Assembly: GCA_900316345.1 (NCBI GenBank)
Contig: ONCR01000014.1
Location: 1-32,811 of the forward strand
DNA length: 32,811 nucleotides
Direction: 5' to 3'
Origin: an uncultured Eubacteriales bacterium
GTDB taxonomy: Bacteria; Bacillota; Clostridia; Oscillospirales; Acutalibacteraceae
Shown here: one piece after another, positions 15,358 through 23,990 of the stretch
Layout: every line of letters starts with the position of its first letter
Position numbering within the stretch: position 1 is the stretch's first letter
Position numbers and translations under genes: made by a program
The notes under the pieces: model-generated
Told to the model about the DNA's origin: nothing
The model's database searches: none
Seen by the model: the letters and a program-made list of their open reading frames with translations, nothing else

Positions 15358-17070
15358 TTATTTCATAAATTCATCAGCGGCGGCAATAAGCTTTTTCTCG
15401 ATTGCCTCGGCGTCTGCTCTGCTTTCACCGATAGCGGTTAAGTAAGCCTTAATCTTCGGCTCGGTTCCGCTCGGACGGACGATTACCTTGTTGCCGCCCT
15501 CAAGCGCAAAAGCAAGAACGTTTGATTTAGGAAGGTCGATTGCCTCCTCGTTTCCGTCGGTGAAAACGGTTTTGCTCGTTTTGTAATCCGAAACGGCCGT
15601 AACTGCATAGCCTGCGATTTCCTTAGGCGGATTAGCGCGAAGGGAATCCATAATTCCCGCCATTTTTTCCATACCAGCGGCGCCCTCGAAGGTATAGCTC
15701 TGAACGTTGTTGCCGTAATATCCGAATTCATCGTATAGCGAATTCATAACGTCAACAAGGTTCATACCCTTAAGTTTGTAGTAAGCCGCCATTTCACAGA
15801 TAAGCATTGAGGCAACAACGGCGTCCTTATCCCTTGCGTGAGTTCCCGCAAGATAGCCGTAGCTCTCCTCAAAGCCCATAACGAAGTCGTCGGCTCTGCC
15901 TTCGGCTTCAAGGTTTGTAATAAGCTCGCCGATATATTTAAAACCGGTAAGAAGGTTCTTAAATGTACAGTTATACTTCTTTGCAATTACCTCCGCAAGG
16001 TCGGTTGAAACGAAGCTTTTAACGGCAATTGCGGAAGCAGGCAGCGTTCCCTTCGCCTTGCGTTCGGAAAGAAGGTAGTTAAGAAGCATTGCGCCTACCT
16101 CGTTTCCGCTCATAAGAACAAGCTCGCCCGATTTATCGGGAACGGCGATGCCTACGCGGTCGCAGTCGGGGTCGGTTGCAAGAAGAAGGTCCGCACCGAT
16201 TTTCTTGTTCATTTCAAGACCGATTTCAAATACCTGCTTGATTTCGGGGTTCGGGAAGGGGCAGGTCGGGAAATTGCCGTCGGGCTTTTCCTGCTCGGGA
16301 ACGACGAAAACCTGCTTAACGCCTATTCTGTCAAGAATAGCGCGCACGGGCTTGTTACCCGTACCGTTAAGCGGAGTATAGATAACCTTAAGGTCAGCCT
16401 TCTTAACAAGCTCGGGGTTAACGCACTGCTTTTCAACCTCGTCAAGAAAGGCGTTAATAACCTCGTCGCCTATATATTCAATTCTTCCGTCGGCAACGGC
16501 CTCGTCAAAATCAACCCTTTTAATACCCGTGAAATAATCAACCTTCTGAATAAAGCCGTAGGTTTCCGCGGCTTCCTCATCGGTCATCTGATAACCCTTC
16601 GGGTTATAGCATTTATAGCCGTTATACTTTGCGGGGTTATGGGAAGCGGTCAGAATAATTCCGCTTGAGGTGTGAAAATATCTTATTGCAAAGGAAAGGC
16701 AGGGCGTCGGTTCAAGCTCCTTGTAAAGGTAAACTTTAATACCGTTTGCGGCAAGAATTGAAGCTGCCTCCTTGCTGAAATACGTGCTTTTTATTCTGCT
16801 GTCATAGCCGATAGCTATTGACGGGTTTTCGTAGTTTTTATTAAGAAAATCAGAAAGGCCCTGGGTTGCTCTTCCGACTGTATAAATATTCATCCTGTTA
16901 GTGCCTGCGCCGATTACTCCGCGAAGCCCCGCCGTTCCGAATTCAAGGCTGCGGTAAAAGCGGTCAAGAATCTCATCGTCGTTGCCCTTGATTGCTTCAA
17001 GCTCTGCGGTAAGGTCAGGGTCGAGCGTGGCCTTCTCAAGCCATTCGTTATACAAAGCATTGATATCCAT
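15358..17070 (-). CDS. pgcA: Phosphoglucomutase / phosphomannomutase (alpha-D-phosphohexomutase)
   Basis: A 570-residue cytoplasmic phosphohexomutase that interconverts hexose 1- and 6-phosphates, supplying UDP-sugars for wall and glycolipid synthesis. The four family signatures are seen: the phosphoserine loop TASHNP with Ser 143, the magnesium loop DPDCDRVG, the sugar-binding GFEESYGYL, and the phosphate-binding RPSGTEPKIKAY near the C-terminus. Length is near that of Bacillus PgcA (about 580). The ATG at 17070 follows AAAGGAG. Its promoter is back to back with that of the comM-like gene. A 31-residue membrane microprotein follows 21 bases after it. The sugar preference (glucose or mannose) is not decided by sequence. 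Confidence 0.94.
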   Translation of the reverse strand: MDINALYNEWLEKATLDPDLTAELEAIKGNDDEILDRFYRSLEFGTAGLRGVIGAGTNRMNIYTVGRATQGLSDFLNKNYENPSIAIGYDSRIKSTYFSKEAASILAANGIKVYLYKELEPTPCLSFAIRYFHTSSGIILTASHNPAKYNGYKCYNPKGYQMTDEEAAETYGFIQKVDYFTGIKRVDFDEAVADGRIEYIGDEVINAFLDEVEKQCVNPELVKKADLKVIYTPLNGTGNKPVRAILDRIGVKQVFVVPEQEKPDGNFPTCPFPNPEIKQVFEIGLEMNKKIGADLLLATDPDCDRVGIAVPDKSGELVLMSGNEVGAMLLNYLLSERKAKGTLPASAIAVKSFVSTDLAEVIAKKYNCTFKNLLTGFKYIGELITNLEAEGRADDFVMGFEESYGYLAGTHARDKDAVVASMLICEMAAYYKLKGMNLVDVMNSLYDEFGYYGNNVQSYTFEGAAGMEKMAGIMDSLRANPPKEIAGYAVTAVSDYKTSKTVFTDGNEEAIDLPKSNVLAFALEGGNKVIVRPSGTEPKIKAYLTAIGESRADAEAIEKKLIAAADEFMK

Positions 17071-17105
17071 AAGTGAACTCCTTTACACAAAATAATACAT
17101 TATTT

Positions 17106-17134
17106 ATTTTAATCCTATTATTAACTATTGTCAA
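17106..17134 (-). promoter_or_regulatory. Promoter of the phosphoglucomutase gene
   Basis: Minus strand TTGACA (17129-17134) and TAAAAT (17106-17111), spacer 17. The -35 box overlaps that of the divergent plus-strand promoter by five bases. Confidence 0.8.
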
Positions 17135-17156
17135 CAATTCAATTTTTTTGTATACT
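17128..17156 (+). promoter_or_regulatory. Promoter of the comM-like gene, overlapping the divergent -35 box
   Basis: Plus strand TTGTCA (17128-17133) and TATACT (17151-17156), spacer 17. Expected transcription start is about 17163, only 4-10 bases before the candidate start codons. Confidence 0.75.
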
Positions 17157-17172
17157 GTACTTGGTGATGAAA

Positions 17173-18696
17173 ATGTTTGCAAAGGTTAACAGCCAGAGTA
17201 TAAGCGGCCTTAACGGCTTTGACGTTGTTGTTGAGGCGGACGTAAGCTCGGGCCTTCCAAGGTTTGACCTCGTAGGTCTTCCCGACGCTGCGGTTAAAGA
17301 GAGCCGTGAAAGAGTTCGTGCGTCGATAAAGAACAGCGGCCTTACCTTCCCCGTTTCCCGCATTACGGTTAATATTGCGCCTGCCGACGTAAAAAAGGAG
17401 GGCGCGTTTTACGATTTGCCCATTCTTCTTGCAATTCTTAAGGCAAGCGGCCAGCTTAAGGGAAGCACCGACGGCTGTTCGTTTATCGGCGAGCTTTCGC
17501 TTGACGGCGAAATAAGAAGCGCAAACGGCGTTCTTCCTATGGTTATTCAGGCAAAAGAAAGCGGAATAGGCTCAGTTTTTGTTCCGTCGGACAATGCCTG
17601 CGAGGGCTCGGTCGTTGACGGGATAGACGTATACCCCGTTTCAAACATCCGTGAAATTCTTGCCCACCTTTCGGGAAGCAGGCTTATTGAGCCCGTAAAA
17701 AAAGAGCTTGAGCAAAACGAAATTATAAGCGAGGAGCTTGATTTTTGCGACGTCAAAGGACAAAGAGAGGCAAAGCGAGCACTTGAAATCGCCGCTGCAG
17801 GCGGGCACAACTGTTTAATGATAGACCCTCCCGGAACGGGAAAATCCATGCTTGCAAAGCGCATCGGCTCAATTCTTCCCGAAATGACCTTTGATGAAAA
17901 AATAGAAACAACAAAAATCTATTCCGTTGCAGGGGCGCTTCCTAAAAACGCAAGGCTTGTTGCGCGCCGTCCCTTCAGAAGCCCTCACCACACGGTTTCG
18001 GCGCAGGGCCTTACCGGCGGCGGAAACAATCCGAAGCCCGGCGAAATCTCGCTTGCGCATAACGGCGTGCTTTTTATGGACGAATTTCCCGAATTTGACC
18101 GAAGAGCAAAGGAGAGCCTTCGTCAGCCCCTTGAGGACGGAATAGTTACAATAACAAGAACTGCAGGCACGGTAAGCTATCCTTCAAGCATAATGCTGAT
18201 TGCGGCTATGAATCCCTGCCCGTGCGGTTACCTCGGCCATCCGTCAAGGGAATGCACCTGCTCCGAAGCGGCTAAAAAGCGTTACCGCGATAAAACCTCG
18301 GGCCCTCTGCTTGACAGAATTGATATTCACATCGAGGTTCAGCCTATTGAATACGAGCTTCTTTCGGGCAAGCAGAAGGAGGAGAGCTCAGAGGATATAA
18401 GAAAACGCGTTAACGCCGCAAGAGCGCTTCAGCAAAAGCGTTTTGAGGGAACAAATATCACCTGCAACGCAAAAATGACGCCGCGCGCAACGCGTAAATA
18501 CTGCGTTTTGAGCAGCGAAGCGGACGCTCTTTTAAAACAGAGTTTTGAAAGTCTCGGTCTTTCGCCGAGGGCATACGATAAGATACTGCGCGTTTCGCGT
18601 ACCATAGCCGATTTGGAGGGCAGCGAAACCATTGAGCTTGCCCACGTTGCCGAAGCGATTCAGTACAGAAGCCTTGACCGTAAATACTGGAGATAG
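17173..18696 (+). CDS. comM: YifB/ComM-family Mg-chelatase-like AAA+ ATPase
   Basis: A 507-residue member of the YifB family, whose studied member ComM is a hexameric helicase promoting branch migration in natural transformation. Order of parts: N-terminal ChlI-like domain (GLPRFDLVGLPDAAVKESRERV, then INIAPADVKKEGAFYDLPI), Walker A in DPPGTGKSMLAKR, Walker B in GVLFMDEFPEF, sensor region MNPCPCGYLGHP, and the cysteine cluster CPCGY...ECTCS. The C-terminal lid ends SLDRKYW. The Walker A has D-P-P where many homologues have G-P-P. The start was chosen at MFAKVNSQ because homologues begin there and GGTG lies six bases upstream; ATG 17167 is the alternative. Longer frames run into the -35 box and are excluded. 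It is transcribed alone. Confidence 0.92.
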   Translation: MFAKVNSQSISGLNGFDVVVEADVSSGLPRFDLVGLPDAAVKESRERVRASIKNSGLTFPVSRITVNIAPADVKKEGAFYDLPILLAILKASGQLKGSTDGCSFIGELSLDGEIRSANGVLPMVIQAKESGIGSVFVPSDNACEGSVVDGIDVYPVSNIREILAHLSGSRLIEPVKKELEQNEIISEELDFCDVKGQREAKRALEIAAAGGHNCLMIDPPGTGKSMLAKRIGSILPEMTFDEKIETTKIYSVAGALPKNARLVARRPFRSPHHTVSAQGLTGGGNNPKPGEISLAHNGVLFMDEFPEFDRRAKESLRQPLEDGIVTITRTAGTVSYPSSIMLIAAMNPCPCGYLGHPSRECTCSEAAKKRYRDKTSGPLLDRIDIHIEVQPIEYELLSGKQKEESSEDIRKRVNAARALQQKRFEGTNITCNAKMTPRATRKYCVLSSEADALLKQSFESLGLSPRAYDKILRVSRTIADLEGSETIELAHVAEAIQYRSLDRKYWR

Positions 18697-18706
18697 AGTA
18701 AAAAAC

Positions 18707-18740
18707 AAAACCGCATCACGGGGCGCCCGTCATAAAGAAG
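18707..18740 (+). repeat. 3'-UTR repeat, copy A
   Basis: AAAACCGC, six variable bases, then GGGCGCCCGTCATAAAGAAG. Nearly the same sequence lies on the minus strand after ddh (24948-24980). It sits just after the comM-like stop and before its terminator. Confidence 0.6.
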
Positions 18741-18766
18741 GTTAGGTTTTAAACAGCTATTTATAA

Positions 18767-18794
18767 GGCGAGGGTATACCCCTCGTCTTTTTTA
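18767..18794 (+). terminator. Terminator of the comM-like gene
   Basis: Stem GGCGAGG...CCTCGTC (one G-T pair) with a small loop and TTTTTT after it on the plus strand. Confidence 0.85.
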
Positions 18795-18949
18795 TTTGCC
18801 GTCTTTGATAGAAATCTTTAAATGATAAAATGTATGCATAAGAAAAACTGAACGGCTAACTCGCATATTTCCCAAGCGTAGACAATACTTTCTTGCCGAA
18901 AAACGCTTTATAAATCGCGGACCGATTATTTTCAATGAAATAAACACAT

Positions 18950-18975
18950 AAGGGATTGGTATTTACCAATCCCTT
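18950..18975. terminator. Terminator after the ABC permease gene
   Basis: Perfect 12-bp stem (arm AAGGGATTGGTA) with a 2-base loop, 5 bases past the permease stop. The T tract is weak on the minus strand, so termination strength is uncertain. The 150 bases between it and the preceding terminator hold no feature I can support. Confidence 0.65.
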
Positions 18976-18980
18976 TTAAG

Positions 18981-21479
18981 TTAATCCTGTTTTAAGTTTT
19001 CAATAATGTTATCGTCCTTGATTTTGTCGGCTGAGTAGAGCAGTGACAGAAGGATGATGACGAACACTGCAAGGATTGCGGCAAGGTAAAACTGCGGATT
19101 AAGCGAGAAATCCATAACCGTTCCCTCCGAGGTTGACAGCGCATAGAACATAAGATAATGCAGCGCCGCGCTGATCGGAAGCGACCACAAAAGCGACTTT
19201 ACTCCGTAGCGTATGCTCTCAACATATATCATTTTCTTAAAGCCCTTCGGAGTTACGCCGACGGATTTGAGCATTGCAAATTCCGTTTTGCGCTCGTTCA
19301 TTGAATTTGAAATTGAATTGATAATGTTGATAATTGCAATCAGCGTTAAGAGTGTAATGAAGCCGTAAACAAACACTTTGACAATCTTTAAAACTGCGTT
19401 GGCTGCCTGCATCTGCGAGGTGCTGTCCTCTATGGAATAGGCAATGCCGATGTTTTCAAAATACTCATCCGCCGCATTCATTACGGTTTTGTAGTCCTTT
19501 GTAAAAATACCGAAGCAGAACATACGCCTTTCAAGCGGAAGAGCGGAAACCATATCTTCGGAAAAAACAAGCGCAGGCTCTCTTACATATATCGGCTGAA
19601 ACAGCGATGACTCAAACGCCTTATCCGTCATCGCTCCGACGGTAACGGAAAAATCATGGCGGTCATCAAACTCGCCCGACTCCTCATTATACTCGTTTAC
19701 GAGGCAGTTCAGCGTTTTGCCTTTCGCCTCGTCTTTAAATGCCCTGCATTCCTTCGGCTTACTGCCCGTGGTATCAACCACTCGGTTGAAGATAAGCGCC
19801 TTCGGGTGCGTTTTATCGTGGTAAGCTTCGGGATTTTCGCCTACGGATTTAAGATACGAATCAAAGCTTGAGTTATCCATCACAAAGAGGAACAAATCCG
19901 TGATATCCTCTCCCTCTGAGAGACTTAAGGCGCGGTAGGTGTCCTCGGTAAAAAGCTCTGTATTAACCAGAGTCGCCTCTGTCGTGATATAGCCGATATA
20001 ATTTTCAATATCCGTGCCGTCAAAATAATCTTTGACCTTGTCCTTATACTCGCTTTCAGTGTAAACGATAAAGTCCGCACTTTCTTCGCCCGCTGAATTC
20101 TCTACCAGTAAGGTGAACATCTGGGAGAAGTTCGTAACGGTAAGAAAGAGCACTACGCTCATAACAAGAGCGAAAACTATATTTCTGCTGCGCCTGCCGT
20201 TTCGTTTGAAATTCTTGACGGCAAGCTCGCCCTCATAGCCGTAAAGCTTTCGTGTAAGCTTTGAAACGCGAAGTCTTTTTGACTTCTTTACCTTAACGGT
20301 ATTTGTGCCCTTTATCGCTGCAATCGGCGTTGTTTTTGAAGCACGGCGGGCGGGAATATAGCACGAAATAAAGATTGTCAGCGCACTGATAAGCACCGTT
20401 CCGATAATAATGTACGGGCTGAAATGCACCTTAAGCGTACCTTTAATCGGGATTGAAATCGTAGTCAGGAACGCGCCTTCAATGCTCTTAAAGGTTATCA
20501 GCATGCCGATAAATCCTGCGATAATACCAAAGATAATTCCGATAGTGCCGAGGATTAAGCCCTCAAAATAGATAGACGAGCGCTTTTGCTTTTTCGTTGC
20601 TCCGACGGAAGCGAGCATACCGAGGTAGCGCTCACGCTCCTGATAAGATACGGCAAAGGAATCGTAAATCATAACAACCGAAGCAATAACGATTACTGCA
20701 AGAATAACCGCAGCAAAACCGCCAATGGTTTTCAATGTATCGTTCTTTTCCATTATACCAGAATAGTTGAGCAGGTCGATATTGTACTTTCTCTCAATTG
20801 CGCCCGTTTCCTTTTGGAGTGCCTCCGTTCTGTCATAAACAGAATTATCAAGCTTGTGATAACTTACCGTTACGTAAACGGGAAAGTCCTTTGGGATAAC
20901 GCCATCAAGATTCGCAACGAAGCCGTCACGATGGTCAAAGAAACTGACGTTGCCCTCGGCAATACCGCAGAGCGTGTAGTCCCTGTACATCTCTTTTTCA
21001 TCAGCGAAGTCAAGGCAATAAAGACTGACGGTATCCCCTACACTCCAGTCAAGCTTATTCTTTTCTATATATTCCTTTGTAACGACGATTTCGTTCTTAT
21101 TTTTCGGGAACGCGCCGTCGGTTATTTTTATATTCCTTATGTTAAGCGCGCTTTCGTCAACCGCGTCAACCTGCGCATATGCTTTTGCCGCCTCAACGTT
21201 TTTATCATACGTGAACCGAAAAAGGTTTGCGCCTGCATAGTAATCAAGGTCACCGCTTTCAAACGCAGCCATATCCGGCATTCTTTCATACATAAGCTGC
21301 GCGTGCCAGTTACCGTCATATGCCTTGGTAGAATCCTGCATAAACTTAACAAACGAAAATATGCTTGTGAAAACTGCGGTTACCATTGCGACGGAAACAA
21401 TAATTGACAGCACCGTTAACAGTGAACGGCGTTTGTGGCTCTTAATGTGTCGGAGAGTCAAGCTGTTTACAATGTTCAT
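18981..21479 (-). CDS. ABC transporter permease, double FtsX/MacB type
   Basis: An 832-residue permease built as two FtsX-like halves. Half one: one membrane span near residues 15-40, an extracellular domain of about 200 residues, then three spans between about 255 and 380. Half two: one span near 430-450, a second extracellular domain of about 240 residues, and three spans between about 705 and 820. Each half has the cytoplasmic loop typical of the family (LGMLASVGATKKQ and FAMLKSVGVTPKG). The ATG overlaps the TGA of the ATPase gene (ATGA), so the two are coupled. With the adjoining two-component system this suggests export of, or resistance to, membrane-active peptides or lipids. It is not the 10-span BceB type. 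Substrate unknown. Confidence 0.9.
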   Translation of the reverse strand: MNIVNSLTLRHIKSHKRRSLLTVLSIIVSVAMVTAVFTSIFSFVKFMQDSTKAYDGNWHAQLMYERMPDMAAFESGDLDYYAGANLFRFTYDKNVEAAKAYAQVDAVDESALNIRNIKITDGAFPKNKNEIVVTKEYIEKNKLDWSVGDTVSLYCLDFADEKEMYRDYTLCGIAEGNVSFFDHRDGFVANLDGVIPKDFPVYVTVSYHKLDNSVYDRTEALQKETGAIERKYNIDLLNYSGIMEKNDTLKTIGGFAAVILAVIVIASVVMIYDSFAVSYQERERYLGMLASVGATKKQKRSSIYFEGLILGTIGIIFGIIAGFIGMLITFKSIEGAFLTTISIPIKGTLKVHFSPYIIIGTVLISALTIFISCYIPARRASKTTPIAAIKGTNTVKVKKSKRLRVSKLTRKLYGYEGELAVKNFKRNGRRSRNIVFALVMSVVLFLTVTNFSQMFTLLVENSAGEESADFIVYTESEYKDKVKDYFDGTDIENYIGYITTEATLVNTELFTEDTYRALSLSEGEDITDLFLFVMDNSSFDSYLKSVGENPEAYHDKTHPKALIFNRVVDTTGSKPKECRAFKDEAKGKTLNCLVNEYNEESGEFDDRHDFSVTVGAMTDKAFESSLFQPIYVREPALVFSEDMVSALPLERRMFCFGIFTKDYKTVMNAADEYFENIGIAYSIEDSTSQMQAANAVLKIVKVFVYGFITLLTLIAIINIINSISNSMNERKTEFAMLKSVGVTPKGFKKMIYVESIRYGVKSLLWSLPISAALHYLMFYALSTSEGTVMDFSLNPQFYLAAILAVFVIILLSLLYSADKIKDDNIIENLKQD

Positions 21480-22159
21480 TGTACTCTCCTTTCGTCGCGG
21501 ACGATTTTGCCGTCCTTAATTTCAATAAGGCGGTCTGCGGAAAGCGCAATATTCTCGTCGTGTGTAATCATAATAACCGTCTGACCGAGCTCACGGTTGA
21601 ACTGACGTAAAAGCGAAATAATTTCCTTACTGTTTTCGCTGTCAAGATTTCCCGTCGGCTCGTCGGCAAGCATTAGAGCAGGGTTGTTTATCAGCGCTCT
21701 GCCGATAGATACTCTCTGCTGCTGACCGCCCGAAAGTTGCGAAGGCAGATGACTTAATCTTTCCTGTAATCCAAGACGCTCAATGATACTATTAAGCTGT
21801 CTTTTATCGGGCTTTCTTCCGTCAAGCAGAAGCGGAAGAGTCAAGTTTTCCTCAACCGTTAATATGGGTATAAGGTTGTAAAACTGATATACAAGACCTA
21901 TCTGACGGCGGCGAAAAATAGCAAGCGCCGTTTCATCAAGGGTTGATATATCGGTTTTATCAATAATAACGCTGCCGCTCGTTGCGGTATCAACACCGCC
22001 GAGTATGTGCATAAGCGTTGATTTACCCGAGCCGCTCGGACCCACGATTGCAACAAATTCACCGCGCTCAATCGAAAAGTTGACATTGTCCAACGCCTTT
22101 ACCATTGTGTCACCGCTGCCGTAGGTTTTGCAAAGATTTACTGTTTCTAAAATTTTCAT
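21476..22159 (-). CDS. ABC transporter ATP-binding protein, MacB/LolD type
   Basis: A 227-residue ATPase partner of the following permease. Seen in order: Walker A GPSGSGKST, the Q-loop near LVYQFYNLIP, the signature LSGGQQQRVSIGRAL, Walker B LMLADEPTGNLD and the switch His in MITHDE. NLxPxLTVEEN after the Q-loop fits the group that works with FtsX-type permeases. The ATG at 22159 follows GGAGG. The 72 bases before it contain a tandem candidate operator, so it probably has its own regulated promoter in addition to read-through from the kinase gene. Confidence 0.94.
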   Translation of the reverse strand: MKILETVNLCKTYGSGDTMVKALDNVNFSIERGEFVAIVGPSGSGKSTLMHILGGVDTATSGSVIIDKTDISTLDETALAIFRRRQIGLVYQFYNLIPILTVEENLTLPLLLDGRKPDKRQLNSIIERLGLQERLSHLPSQLSGGQQQRVSIGRALINNPALMLADEPTGNLDSENSKEIISLLRQFNRELGQTVIMITHDENIALSADRLIEIKDGKIVRDERRVQ

Positions 22160-22198
22160 AGTATTTCCTCCTTTTGACGCAATGGTACTATTCCAAAC

Positions 22199-22238
22199 TT
22201 ACAATCAGGTGAATTTATTATTACAATTCAGTCATATT
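22199..22238 (-). promoter_or_regulatory. Two candidate response-regulator sites before the ABC genes
   Basis: On the minus strand AAATTCACCTGATTGTAA (22199-22216) and AATATGACTGAATTGTAA (22221-22238) share AAnnTSACnnnATTGTAA. Their starts are 22 bases apart, about two helix turns. The same motif occurs before the regulator gene. Site two overlaps the kinase stop codon. Confidence 0.55.
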
Positions 22239-23224
22239 ACTGATTTATAAAACTTGATTTCAAATTCCGTGCCACTACCTTCCTCACTTATAACGGAAAC
22301 GGCGGCGTTTTCTTTATTAAGAATTGCTTTTGATAACGCAAGCCCTATGCCTACGCTTTCCGATGAAGCATTTTTACCGTGATAAAAACGCTCAAAGATA
22401 TGCGGCAAATCCTCTTTTGCTATACCGCAGCCATTGTCGCTTATAACAATGCGGCTGAACACCGTTGTTTCGTCGGTTCTAATAGAAAGCGCCCCTCCGT
22501 CCGGCGTATGCTCAATACAGTTTTTAATAATATTCTGCAACGCCTCAATTGTCCAGTCTTTATCGCCGTTAAAGATGAATTCATCTATACTCTTTTTAAC
22601 GTTTATATTTTTTAAATCCATTGTGAGTAAAAACGGAGTCAGACTGTTTTCAATCACTTCGCTTACGGAAATCGGTTCAATATTCATTTCCGCGGTTCCC
22701 GCGTCAAGCTTTGAAAGCTTTAAAAGAGTCTGAATAAGCCAGCTCATTTTTTCGCATTGGGTATTGATTATTTCCGTAAACTCCTTGCGCTTTGCTTCAT
22801 CCTCTTCTTTTTCAAGAAGCTCGGATACAACGAGCATTGAGGTGAGCGGTGTTTTAAGCTGATGTGAAATATCCGCAAGAGAGTCGGCAAGATACGTCTT
22901 GTCAGCCGCAATCACTTCATTCTGCGTTTTAAGCTGACTGATAACCTTCAAAAGATTGTTTTGCAGAATTGAAAGCTCTCCTTCAGTATTATCTTCAAGA
23001 GCCAAATCGTAATTACCTGAACACACAAGCAACAAATAATCATTCAAATCACTTATTGCGCGGTAGCGCCTATTTGTATAAAAACAAAATATAGCAATAA
23101 GAATAATACCGAGCGCAGCACAGATTATTGCCCCCGATTTATTCATAAACAGCATTATTGTTGAAGCTGTAGCAGTAGCGGAAACGCCAATAATAACAGG
23201 AATAAAGAATTCTTTATTTTTCAT
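22232..23224 (-). CDS. Sensor histidine kinase, intramembrane-sensing type
   Basis: A 330-residue kinase. Two membrane spans (about residues 7-28 and 32-50) are separated by only a few residues (NKSGA), so there is almost no extracellular sensor. Then come a short HAMP-like linker, the dimerisation box ADISHQLKTPLTSML with the phospho-acceptor His (about 121), the N box NIIKNCIEH, the G1 box ISDNGCGI and the G2 box GIGLALSKAI. Its ATG at 23224 overlaps the 3' end of the regulator gene by 11 bases; a TTG lies one codon earlier. Such kinases are often paired with ABC transporters that do the actual sensing, which fits the two genes downstream. The ligand cannot be told from sequence. Confidence 0.94.
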   Translation of the reverse strand: MKNKEFFIPVIIGVSATATASTIMLFMNKSGAIICAALGIILIAIFCFYTNRRYRAISDLNDYLLLVCSGNYDLALEDNTEGELSILQNNLLKVISQLKTQNEVIAADKTYLADSLADISHQLKTPLTSMLVVSELLEKEEDEAKRKEFTEIINTQCEKMSWLIQTLLKLSKLDAGTAEMNIEPISVSEVIENSLTPFLLTMDLKNINVKKSIDEFIFNGDKDWTIEALQNIIKNCIEHTPDGGALSIRTDETTVFSRIVISDNGCGIAKEDLPHIFERFYHGKNASSESVGIGLALSKAILNKENAAVSVISEEGSGTEFEIKFYKSVI

Positions 23225-23891
23225 CAATAATATACCCCATTCCTCTCACGGTTTTAATAATCTTCGGCTCAGCGGGATTGTCCTCAATTTTGTTTCTTAA
23301 CCTTTTTATGTAAACGGTCAGCGTATTGTCGTTTACAAAATCGCCCTCTACGTCCCATATGTCCTCAAGCAGTCTGTTTCGTGTTAAAACAATTCCGCGA
23401 TTATTAAGCATCGTCAGCAACAGGCGATATTCCATAGCGGTAAGAATAATCTCCTCGCCGTTTTTGAACACCCTTGCCTCGTTTGTGTTAACGCGGATAT
23501 TTTGTATATTAATCATTCCGTCGGCTGTTTCTTTACTGTAACGGCGAAGAACGGACTTGATTCGCGCAAGAAGCTCCTTAAGCCTGAACGGTTTTGCGAT
23601 ATAATCATCTGCGCCGAGATCAAAGCCCATAACAACATTTGCTTCATCGTCATAGGCGGTAAGAAAAATCACGGGATAGTCGCCCTGCTCCTTAACAGTT
23701 TTACAAATGTCGTAGCCGCTGCCGTCGGGCAAGGTTAAATCAAGTATGTAAATTGCAAAGGTTTGCCTTTTAATTATATCCTTCGCCTCAGCTATGCTTT
23801 TTGCAAGCGTAACACCGTATCCCTCGCTTTCAAGTGAATAGCTTAACGCCATACCGATTGCGCCGTCGTCCTCTAATAAAAAGATGTTCAT
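23214..23891 (-). CDS. OmpR-family response regulator
   Basis: A 225-residue two-domain regulator. The receiver domain (1-115) has the acidic pair in LLEDDG, the phosphorylation site Asp 51 in YILDLTLPDG, the switch Thr in FLTAYDD and Lys in AKPFRLKEL. The C-terminal winged-helix DNA-binding domain carries LTAMEYRLL and the recognition region NDNTLTVYIKRLRNKIED. The start codon follows GAGGTGATAGT. It overlaps the kinase gene. An 18-base motif 48-65 bases upstream recurs twice in front of the ABC genes, which suggests it controls both itself and the transporter. Confidence 0.95.
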   Translation of the reverse strand: MNIFLLEDDGAIGMALSYSLESEGYGVTLAKSIAEAKDIIKRQTFAIYILDLTLPDGSGYDICKTVKEQGDYPVIFLTAYDDEANVVMGFDLGADDYIAKPFRLKELLARIKSVLRRYSKETADGMINIQNIRVNTNEARVFKNGEEIILTAMEYRLLLTMLNNRGIVLTRNRLLEDIWDVEGDFVNDNTLTVYIKRLRNKIEDNPAEPKIIKTVRGMGYIIDEK

Positions 23892-23938
23892 ACTATCACC
23901 TCGGATTTCATTTTAGCATATTAGTGATGATGTTTCCA

Positions 23939-23956
23939 TTACAATATTGTCACATT
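23939..23956 (-). promoter_or_regulatory. Candidate response-regulator site before the regulator gene
   Basis: AATGTGACAATATTGTAA on the minus strand, matching AAnnTSACnnnATTGTAA of the two sites before the ABC genes. TAATAT and TAAAAT lie downstream as possible -10 boxes. Confidence 0.5.
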
Positions 23957-23960
23957 AAAT

Positions 23961-23988
23961 AAGGCTTCGGATTAATCCGAAGCCTTTA
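23961..23988. terminator. Terminator of the Fic gene
   Basis: Palindrome AAGGCTTCGGAT with its complement and a 2-base loop, T-rich on the right and A-rich on the left. It lies just after the Fic stop codon and before the regulator promoter region. Confidence 0.8.
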
Positions 23989-23990
23989 AT

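Noticed and set aside
17128-17172. Longer N-terminus for the comM-like protein
   Set aside because: The extra codons lie in the promoter -35/-10 region, and homologues begin near MFAKV.
18795-18949. Possible short frame on the minus strand (…AIYKAFFGKKVLSTLGKYAS) downstream of the ABC permease
   Set aside because: No in-frame start or ribosome site and no recognised family; likely chance or a remnant that cannot be supported.
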